NCBI GenBank assembly: GCA_023416275.1
Contig: JAEZIB010000112.1
Span: forward strand, 1 to 7,660
Length of the DNA: 7,660 nt
DNA from: Bacillota bacterium
Lineage (GTDB): Bacteria > Bacillota > Clostridia > Acetivibrionales > DSM-1351
Direction: 5' to 3'
The translations under genes were made by a program, and so were the position numbers. Below, piece by piece: positions 1 to 3,916 of the stretch. The notes under the pieces are model-generated. The model did no database searches. It saw only the letters and a program-made list of their open reading frames with translations, and was not told the origin of the DNA. The first letter of the stretch is position 1; every line of letters begins with the position of its first letter.

Positions 1-175
1 TTCTTTTATTGTGTATGCATTAAAAGTCTACTCTTCTCGTTGCTAAGATATTAAATATGACCCACATATTTTTTAAGTTGTAATTCTGTGAAAAAGTATA
101 AGGTAGAATACTTATTGCATTTGGCAGTAAATAATGTTGAGTAAGAATTTTTACCTTATGGTGTATAGTAGTGTT

Positions 176-183
176 AGGGGTGA
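176..183 (+). promoter_or_regulatory. Ribosome binding site of the DinB-like gene
   Basis: AGGGGTGA lies 6 bases upstream of ATG 190 and directly abuts the alternative GTG at 184. It therefore decides in favour of the ATG start. Confidence 0.65.
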
Positions 184-189
184 GTGTTG

Positions 190-882
190 ATGTTTAATGT
201 GGGGCAATACTGGAATCCAAAACAGGCTTTGTTAAAACAAAACTTGAAAGACTGTAAAATAGAAGAAGCAAAATTGCAACTACATGAATTACACTCAGTA
301 GTACATTCGGCTGAGATTTATGAAACTCAAATTCAATCTTACTTGGATGATATTTTTAATGGCTTGAGTGACATAGTATTCCGCATAATGCCGCCTAAGC
401 ATAATGCAACGATAGCGTGGAACGTATGGCATATTACTAGGATTGAGGATTTGACTACAAATATTCTAATAGCAAATTCAGAACAAGTATTGAATACTGA
501 ATGGCTAAAAAGGATGAAGGTAGATATTAAAGACACAGGAAATGCTATGAGTGATCAAGAAATCATTTCTTTTAGCAATGAGGTAAGTCTGCAGGAGCTG
601 CGAAATTATCGCAATGCTGTTGGAAACAAAACAAAGCAAATTATTGAAGATTTAAAGAAAGAAGATTTGAAACGTAAATTTGAACAATCCCAATTCAATA
701 AGATATTAGAGGTAGGAGGGGTAACGGAACATCAAAAGTCTAGTTGGTTATTAGACTTTTGGGGTAAAAAGACCGTGGCTGGTATTCTTCTAATGCCTGT
801 TACCCGGCATCAAATTGTTCATTTAAATGATTGCAGTAAAATAAAAGATAAATGCAGCAAAATATGTATACCTAAAAAGTGA
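190..882 (+). CDS. DinB/YfiT-superfamily putative metal-binding protein
   Basis: A 230-residue protein resembling the DinB/YfiT-like four-helix-bundle family. Members bind a divalent metal through three histidines and are mostly uncharacterised or thiol-dependent transferases. Numbering from ATG 190, the likely ligands are H81 in the helix motif AWNVWHITRIED and H207/H211 in TRHQIVHLND, an HxxxH pair near the C-terminus as is usual for the family. I see no signal peptide or membrane segment. The reading frame is open from a GTG at 184, but AGGGGTGA at 176-183 sits 6 bases before ATG 190, so ATG 190 is the better start. The C-terminal tail after the HxxxH helix is lysine-rich with three cysteines (NDCSKIKDKCSKICIPKK), which I do not regard as typical. 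It converges on the anfO-like gene and shows no functional tie to nif. The family call is fairly secure; substrate and role are unknown. Confidence 0.72.
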   Translation: MFNVGQYWNPKQALLKQNLKDCKIEEAKLQLHELHSVVHSAEIYETQIQSYLDDIFNGLSDIVFRIMPPKHNATIAWNVWHITRIEDLTTNILIANSEQVLNTEWLKRMKVDIKDTGNAMSDQEIISFSNEVSLQELRNYRNAVGNKTKQIIEDLKKEDLKRKFEQSQFNKILEVGGVTEHQKSSWLLDFWGKKTVAGILLMPVTRHQIVHLNDCSKIKDKCSKICIPKK

Positions 883-948
883 TACAAGATATTGCATATA
901 AATTCAGAGATTGCGTTTTTTATTAAATCCTAAACACTATCAAGAAGT

Positions 949-1089
949 AGCTGTTGCAAAACAATAAAAATATATATCTACGAGTTAACTGCTTAAATAG
1001 TTTCCCGTACAGTATATATCTATGGATTGCTCCCGAAATTGATGCTGAATAAGTCATCAGTATACAGAAATTGTTGTTTTGCAACAGCT
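949..1089. repeat. 141-bp element bounded by perfect 16-bp inverted repeats (MITE-like or IS remnant)
   Basis: The left arm 949-964 reads AGCTGTTGCAAAACAA and the right arm 1074-1089 is its exact reverse complement, TTGTTTTGCAACAGCT. The 109 bases between them are AT-rich and hold no open reading frame of note. The CTGTTGCAAA core resembles the terminal repeats of IS6- and IS1182-type insertion sequences as I remember them, so a miniature transposable element or an internally deleted IS is the leading idea. I could not find a convincing target-site duplication in the flanks. It occupies the gap between the convergent DinB-like and anfO-like genes. The right arm is followed by CTTTTTGTTTT, so it might also help end rightward transcription, although the loop is very large for an intrinsic terminator. 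Confidence 0.55.
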
Positions 1090-1114
1090 TTTTGTTTTAG
1101 CTTAATAATATTTT

Positions 1115-1747
1115 TCAACTTTTTCCTTCAACTCTATTGATAGAAACTTTGCAGCTGTTCATATCGAGGGGTTCCATTATATAAGAGAGCATATTAGGAG
1201 AAAAATAATTTTCTAACCATGGGGGTAAATGACTGCAAATAATCTCCAATTTACTAAATTGAGCATTTTCAATAAAAGCTTTTAGAGCTTTTTTTGAGGA
1301 TATCTCGGGATGTTTTTGCTGTAATTCCATTAGATTAAAAAAATATACTCCTGGTATTTCCGTTTCTACTGGTGAAGTAGGCAGTTCCATTAAAGCAAGA
1401 TTTTTTTTGCTTGAATATTCTTCTACATCAGAAAGTATTTCATCTAGTATAGCATTAGAAATGTCTGATGTTTCAAAAATCGCAAAGCCCATTCTATCGA
1501 AAATGATATAAGGAATCCCAGACATTGTTTTAGCAATAATAATTTTGCAGTCCTTCAATTTAGAAATGACTGTTTTAACGCAATCTCTAGTATCAGAAAT
1601 TGAAGATAAAGGAGCCAAGGAATAACTAACTATATCTTCTATCTGCCAAATATCAGTGGATTTGTTATATAGAATGATACTAGAACCTTCTTCAAAATTC
1701 GTAAGCTCACTTTCAGAATTTACAATAATAGCAATTTTATTTGACAT
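1115..1747 (-). CDS. anfO: AnfO-family nitrogenase accessory protein
   Basis: A 210-residue soluble protein that I recognise as AnfO-like. The family is known from Fe-only nitrogenase loci (anfHDGK-anfO), and genetic work in other diazotrophs links it to growth on that enzyme; its biochemistry is unsettled. Visible family features are an N-terminal segment MSNKIAIIVN followed by FEEGSSIILY (residues 18-27), a central block around 66-91 (DCKIIIAKTMSGIPY then MGFAIFET), and a C-terminal block at 131-178 containing IPGVYFFNL, ISSKKALKAF and LEIICSHLPPWLE. H173 and C171 are candidate functional residues. AGGAGG (plus-strand 1755-1760) sits 7 bases before the ATG, so the start is firm. It is transcribed away from nifH across a long shared regulatory region, and its own leader contains a terminator at 1842-1878. 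No anfG/vnfG gene is present among the nearby structural genes, so the partner here may be the Mo enzyme or an Fe-only system elsewhere in the genome. Confidence 0.78.
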   Translation of the reverse strand: MSNKIAIIVNSESELTNFEEGSSIILYNKSTDIWQIEDIVSYSLAPLSSISDTRDCVKTVISKLKDCKIIIAKTMSGIPYIIFDRMGFAIFETSDISNAILDEILSDVEEYSSKKNLALMELPTSPVETEIPGVYFFNLMELQQKHPEISSKKALKAFIENAQFSKLEIICSHLPPWLENYFSPNMLSYIMEPLDMNSCKVSINRVEGKS

Positions 1748-1777
1748 CAGATCGCCTCCTAATTATGATGCTCAACT

Positions 1778-1795
1778 TTCAACCAAAAGGTTGAA
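1778..1795. repeat. 7-bp perfect hairpin in the anfO leader
   Basis: TTCAACC at 1778-1784 pairs with GGTTGAA at 1789-1795 around an AAAA loop. It lies about 30 bases upstream of the anfO-like start codon. It could be an RNA hairpin in the leftward leader or a DNA operator; the sequence does not distinguish these. Confidence 0.4.
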
Positions 1796-1805
1796 CCTAA
1801 ATTTT

Positions 1806-1825
1806 TAGCTTGGAAAGCCGAGCTA
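1806..1825. repeat. Small hairpin between the leader terminator and anfO
   Basis: TAGCT (1806-1810) pairs with AGCTA (1821-1825), and the stem extends by a T-G wobble and two G-C pairs to an AAAG loop when read on the plus strand. On the minus strand the wobble becomes an A-C mismatch, so it is more stable as plus-strand RNA. Function unknown. Confidence 0.3.
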
Positions 1826-1841
1826 GAATATGTAAATTAAT

Positions 1842-1878
1842 AAAAAAGAGCAAATCAAGTTGTTGACCTGATTTGCTC
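1842..1878 (-). terminator. Leftward intrinsic terminator in the anfO leader
   Basis: On the minus strand the 10-bp stem GAGCAAATCA / TGATTTGCTC (plus-strand arms 1869-1878 and 1848-1857) is followed by six T residues (plus-strand A-run 1842-1847). It points toward the anfO-like gene and ends about 95 bases before its start codon. No leftward gene precedes it in the window, so its likeliest role is to attenuate anfO transcription or to end a short leftward RNA. Confidence 0.72.
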
Positions 1879-1908
1879 CATTGCATTTCCAAAATAGTAA
1901 TTTACTTT

Positions 1909-1937
1909 ATTATATGTGGGTTTATATAAATAAGCAA
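1909..1937 (-). promoter_or_regulatory. Possible leftward promoter of the anfO-like gene
   Basis: On the minus strand a perfect -10 hexamer TATAAT (plus 1909-1914) is preceded, with a 17-bp spacer, by TTGCTT (plus 1932-1937), a weak -35 match. Transcription would begin near 1902 and run almost at once into the terminator at 1842-1878. The region is AT-rich, so a chance match is possible. Confidence 0.4.
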
Positions 1938-1976
1938 CTAATATTTGTAGATGAACAAAATATAGCTAATATTTGT
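1938..1976. repeat. Pair of 11-bp direct repeats (CTAATATTTGT)
   Basis: CTAATATTTGT occurs at 1938-1948 and again at 1966-1976, 28 bp apart start to start, between the predicted leftward and rightward promoters. The location suits a regulator binding site for the divergent pair, but AT-rich sequence makes chance similarity a real alternative. Confidence 0.4.
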
Positions 1977-2027
1977 GAGTATTGTATAAATATGATGCTA
2001 ATCTGATACATATTATTGACATATTCG

Positions 2028-2052
2028 TGCATTGTGAATAATTCGAAATGCA
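2028..2052. promoter_or_regulatory. 25-bp operator-like dyad over the nifH promoter
   Basis: An interrupted palindrome centred on 2040. The outer half-sites TGCATT (2028-2033) and AATGCA (2047-2052) and the inner half-sites GAAT (2036-2039) and ATTC (2041-2044) give 10 of 12 symmetric pairs. It covers the predicted -35 hexamer and most of the spacer, which is where a repressor would block RNA polymerase. It is not an obvious match to the archaeal NrpR operator (GGAA-N6-TTCC). The regulator is unknown. Confidence 0.5.
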
Positions 2053-2060
2053 TATATAAT
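2032..2060 (+). promoter_or_regulatory. Predicted sigma-A promoter for nifH
   Basis: TTGTGA (2032-2037) and a perfect TATAAT (2055-2060) are separated by 17 bp, giving a start near 2067. A second possible -35, TTGACA, lies at 2016-2021 but lacks an equally good -10 at the right spacing. I see no sigma-54-type GG-N10-GC promoter, in line with clostridial nif genes not using the proteobacterial NifA/sigma-54 scheme. Confidence 0.55.
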
Positions 2061-2084
2061 CGAAGTAAGCTAAACGAAAACAAC

Positions 2085-2098
2085 AGACGACGAAGTCT
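2085..2098 (+). promoter_or_regulatory. Candidate antiterminator hairpin 1
   Basis: AGAC (2085-2088) and GTCT (2095-2098) enclose the six-base loop GACGAA. The 3' half is part of the 5' arm of the first leader terminator, so a factor that stabilised this small hairpin would prevent terminator formation. The same stem recurs before the second terminator at 2237-2250. Confidence 0.4.
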
Positions 2099-2134
2099 CA
2101 TATCCCAGTATTATGTGGGTTGTGAGACTTTTTT
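2093..2134 (+). terminator. First intrinsic terminator in the nifH leader
   Basis: AAGTCTCA (2093-2100) pairs with TGAGACTT (2123-2130). The stem continues through a T-G wobble, an A-T pair, one mismatch and CCCA/TGGG to an 8-base loop, and is followed by TTTTTT (2129-2134). It begins only about 26 bases after the predicted start of transcription and ends about 200 bases before nifH. Its 5' arm overlaps a small alternative hairpin at 2085-2098 (stem AGAC/GTCT, loop GACGAA), so the two folds exclude each other. Confidence 0.8.
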
Positions 2135-2140
2135 ATTAAC

Positions 2141-2210
2141 ATAAGCAATGTTGGCTCGCCAACTTGCGTTGTTTAATAAGCAATGTTAGCTTATCAGCAG
2201 AAGTTGTTTT
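2141..2210 (+). repeat. 35-bp imperfect tandem repeat in the nifH leader
   Basis: Two head-to-tail copies, 2141-2175 and 2176-2210, match at 25 of 35 positions. Both begin ATAAGCAATGTT and share GTTGTTT near the end. Copy 1 folds as GCAA / TTGC plus GTTGG / CCAAC around a CTCG tetraloop (2145-2167), with one bulged T. Copy 2 instead folds as ATAAGC / GCTTAT around a 7-base loop (2176-2194). The pair lies exactly between the two leader terminators. Confidence 0.6.
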
Positions 2211-2236
2211 TGTTCAGTAGTTTAATAATTATCAAT

Positions 2237-2250
2237 AGACGAAGAGGTCT
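2237..2250 (+). promoter_or_regulatory. Candidate antiterminator hairpin 2
   Basis: AGAC (2237-2240) and GTCT (2247-2250) enclose the six-base loop GAAGAG. The context matches hairpin 1: CAA, then C or T, then AGACGA. The 3' half overlaps the 5' arm of the second leader terminator. Confidence 0.4.
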
Positions 2251-2290
2251 TCAAACATTCACAATATGTCATGTTTGAGGGCCTTTTGTT
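2242..2290 (+). terminator. Second intrinsic terminator in the nifH leader
   Basis: A long stem pairs 2242-2258 with 2271-2287 (core TCAAACAT / ATGTTTGA, then wobble-containing pairs down to AGG/CCT) around a 12-base loop. It is followed by TTTTGTT (2284-2290). It ends 45 bases before the nifH start codon, so it must be read through or prevented for nifH expression unless a promoter lies further downstream. Confidence 0.72.
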
Positions 2291-2322
2291 CTAATTACTA
2301 ATGTACAGAGTACAGCAGAAAT

Positions 2323-2328
2323 GGGAGG
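2323..2328 (+). promoter_or_regulatory. Ribosome binding site of nifH
   Basis: GGGAGG lies 7 bases before ATG 2336. An in-frame ATG at 2321 overlaps this site and has no ribosome binding site of its own, which rules it out as the start. Confidence 0.85.
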
Positions 2329-2335
2329 TATTATT

Positions 2336-3157
2336 ATGAGACAGGTAGCTATTTATGGTAAAGGCGGAATTGGGAAATCTACAACAACACAAAACTTAAC
2401 AGCTGGATTGGGCGAAATGGGCAAAAAAATTATGATTGTAGGCTGTGACCCTAAAGCAGACTCCACAAGACTTATACTGGGAGGACTCGCACAGCAGACT
2501 GTTTTGGATACACTTAGAGAAGAAGGCGAAGACATAGACTTGGATTTGGTTATGAAAAGAGGTTTCGCAAATATCAATTGTGTTGAGTCTGGAGGACCTG
2601 AACCGGGTGTTGGCTGTGCAGGCCGTGGTATTATTACTTCAATTGGACTGTTGGAAAGACTTGGAGCCTACGAAGATGATTTAGACTATGTTTTCTATGA
2701 TGTATTGGGTGATGTTGTTTGCGGAGGTTTTGCAATGCCAATACGAGAAGGAAAGGCGCAGGAAATTTATATTGTTGCAAGTGGAGAAATGATGGCTCTT
2801 TACGCTGCAAACAATATTTCAAAAGGTATCTTGAAATATTCTAGTACAGGTGGCTGTAGACTTGGAGGTATTATTTGCAACAGTCGTAAGGTTGACGGTG
2901 AGGCAGCACTTGTTGAAGCTTTTGCAAAGGAACTTGGCTCACAAATGATTCATTTTGTTCCTAGAGACAACATGGTTCAAAGGGCAGAAATACATAAGAA
3001 AACAGTTATTGATTTTGATTCAACCTGCGGTCAGGCAGATGAATACAGGGCTCTTGCAAAGAAGATTGATGAGAACAAGATGTTTGTTGTTCCAAAGCCT
3101 CTTTCTCAGGATAGATTGGAAGCACTACTGATGGAACATGGAATTATGGATATATAA
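2336..3157 (+). CDS. nifH: Nitrogenase Fe protein (dinitrogenase reductase)
   Basis: A 273-residue NifH, the ATP-dependent homodimer that passes electrons from its [4Fe-4S] cluster to the MoFe protein and also takes part in cofactor maturation. It shows the P-loop GKGGIGKS (residues 8-15), the switch I region CDPKADSTRL (37-46), cluster ligands C94 in GVGCAGRG and C129 in VVCGGF, and the switch II segment DVLGDVVCGG (122-131). R97 corresponds to the arginine that is ADP-ribosylated by DraT in some bacteria; no draT/draG is present here. ATG 2336 gives the usual family length and begins MRQVAIYGKGG, as in clostridial NifH. It is the first gene of the operon, 26 bases before nifI1. Expression is probably governed by the two terminators in its leader. 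Confidence 0.97.
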   Translation: MRQVAIYGKGGIGKSTTTQNLTAGLGEMGKKIMIVGCDPKADSTRLILGGLAQQTVLDTLREEGEDIDLDLVMKRGFANINCVESGGPEPGVGCAGRGIITSIGLLERLGAYEDDLDYVFYDVLGDVVCGGFAMPIREGKAQEIYIVASGEMMALYAANNISKGILKYSSTGGCRLGGIICNSRKVDGEAALVEAFAKELGSQMIHFVPRDNMVQRAEIHKKTVIDFDSTCGQADEYRALAKKIDENKMFVVPKPLSQDRLEALLMEHGIMDI

Positions 3158-3183
3158 CTTTATTTAAGAAAGGTGGATAAAAT

Positions 3184-3510
3184 ATGTTACTAATAAGAGC
3201 AATTATCAGACCGGAGAGAACCAATATTGTACTATCTGAATTATTGGCAGCTGGTTTTCCTGCGGTAACAAAGATGGATGTTTATGGTAGAGGTAAGCAA
3301 AAGGGTATAGTGATAGGAGATGTTCAGTATAATGAAATACCCAAAGAAATGCTGTTACTAGTTGTAAATGATGAAGACAAGGATGATGTTGTTAAAGTAA
3401 TAATGAGAAATGCAAGAACAGGTGAAAAGGGTAATTTTGGAGATGGTAGAATCTTTATCAGCACAGTAGTGGATGCTTATACCATCAGTACTGCTAAACA
3501 AGGACTGTAG
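3184..3510 (+). CDS. nifI1: PII-like nitrogenase regulator NifI1
   Basis: A 108-residue PII-superfamily protein (formerly GlnB-like), located between nifH and nifD as in methanogens and clostridia. In methanogens NifI1 and NifI2 form a complex that binds the MoFe protein and blocks activity when ammonium is plentiful, relieved by 2-oxoglutarate and ATP. Visible features are the N-terminal strand MLLIRAIIRPER, the segment GFPAVTKMDVYGRGKQKG (24-41), a short T-loop without the uridylylated tyrosine context of enteric GlnB, and the C-terminal nucleotide-binding signature TGEKGNFGDGRIFI (79-92). AAAGGTGG at 3169-3176 lies 7 bases before the start. The short T-loop and the first position in the pair mark it as NifI1 rather than NifI2. 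Confidence 0.92.
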   Translation: MLLIRAIIRPERTNIVLSELLAAGFPAVTKMDVYGRGKQKGIVIGDVQYNEIPKEMLLLVVNDEDKDDVVKVIMRNARTGEKGNFGDGRIFISTVVDAYTISTAKQGL

Positions 3511-3522
3511 GAGGGAAAGCTT

Positions 3523-3897
3523 ATGAAAGAGATTATGGCCATTATTCGTACTGATAAGGTTAATATAACTAAAGAAGCTCTTGGAAACGCAGGCTTTCCT
3601 GCATTTTGTTGCAGACCATGCCTGGGAAGAGGGAAAAAAAGTCTTGATGCGGCGGTTTTAAACTATATTATGGAAACAGGAGAACTACCTGTATCTAAAG
3701 TTGGAGAGGCATTTACAGAAACTGCGAGACTTATTCCAAAAAGAATTTTAACTTTAGTAATTGAGGATGAACAAGTAGATATGGCGGTTAAAACTATATT
3801 TAAAGCTAACCAAACAGGCAATCCTGGTGATGGAAAAGTATTTGTTCTACCAGTAGAAGAAACCTACAAGGTTAGAACTGGTGAAAACATACTATAA
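3523..3897 (+). CDS. nifI2: PII-like nitrogenase regulator NifI2
   Basis: A 124-residue PII-superfamily protein and the partner of NifI1 in post-translational ammonium switch-off of nitrogenase. It has the N-terminal strand MKEIMAIIRTDK, the GFPAF segment (24-28) followed by a cysteine-rich stretch CCRPCLGRGKK (29-39), a longer T-loop region at about 38-72, and the signature TGNPGDGKVFVLPV (98-111). GGAGGG at 3510-3515 overlaps the nifI1 stop codon and lies 7 bases from the ATG, which suggests translational coupling across the 12-base gap. The longer T-loop and second position identify it as NifI2. Confidence 0.92.
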   Translation: MKEIMAIIRTDKVNITKEALGNAGFPAFCCRPCLGRGKKSLDAAVLNYIMETGELPVSKVGEAFTETARLIPKRILTLVIEDEQVDMAVKTIFKANQTGNPGDGKVFVLPVEETYKVRTGENIL

Positions 3898-3903
3898 AAT
3901 ATT

Positions 3904-3912
3904 GGGGGTGAG
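3904..3912 (+). promoter_or_regulatory. Ribosome binding site of nifD
   Basis: GGGGGTGAG lies just before ATG 3917. It supports this start over an in-frame ATG at 3881, which falls inside nifI2 and has no good ribosome binding site. Confidence 0.75.
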
Positions 3913-3916
3913 ACAA

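Larger units (their letters stand above)
1748..2335. other. Divergent anfO-nifH intergenic regulatory region
   Basis: 588 bases with no convincing protein gene. From left to right it holds the anfO ribosome binding site (1755-1760), two small hairpins (1778-1795 and 1806-1825), a leftward intrinsic terminator (1842-1878), a possible leftward promoter (1909-1937), a pair of 11-bp direct repeats (1938-1948 and 1966-1976), a 25-bp dyad overlapping a rightward promoter (2028-2060), a first rightward terminator (2093-2134), a 35-bp tandem repeat (2141-2210), a second rightward terminator (2242-2290) and the nifH ribosome binding site (2323-2328). The density of structured elements is unusually high. 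Confidence 0.7.

Noticed and set aside
949..1089. Interpreting the inverted repeat as an ordinary Rho-independent terminator of the DinB-like gene.
   Set aside because: The loop would be 109 bases, far larger than usual, although a T-rich tract follows the right arm.
2183..2278. A 31-codon small open frame in the nifH leader, and a 13-codon frame at 2148-2189, both starting Met-Leu-Ala within the tandem repeat.
   Set aside because: Neither has a Shine-Dalgarno sequence, and the longer one runs through the terminator stem. The shared start reflects the DNA repeat. A leader peptide is not excluded but is unsupported.
2067..2290. Calling the nifH leader a canonical ANTAR RNA target.
   Set aside because: The hexaloops have G, not A, at position 1, and no proper upstream partner hairpin with a six-base loop was found. 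It is kept only as a hypothesis in the findings.
2321..2335. An upstream ATG at 2321 that would add MGGII to NifH.
   Set aside because: The ATG is part of the ribosome binding site region itself; NifH proteins begin at the equivalent of ATG 2336.
2353..2822. Minus-strand open frames inside nifH, and similar antisense frames within nifD and nifE.
   Set aside because: They are shadows of well-conserved coding genes on the plus strand, with no ribosome binding sites or recognisable products.
3881..3916. An N-terminal extension of nifD starting at ATG 3881.
   Set aside because: It overlaps the end of nifI2 and has no ribosome binding site, and its 12 added residues do not look like any NifD. 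GGGGGTGAG before ATG 3917 gives the family-typical start.
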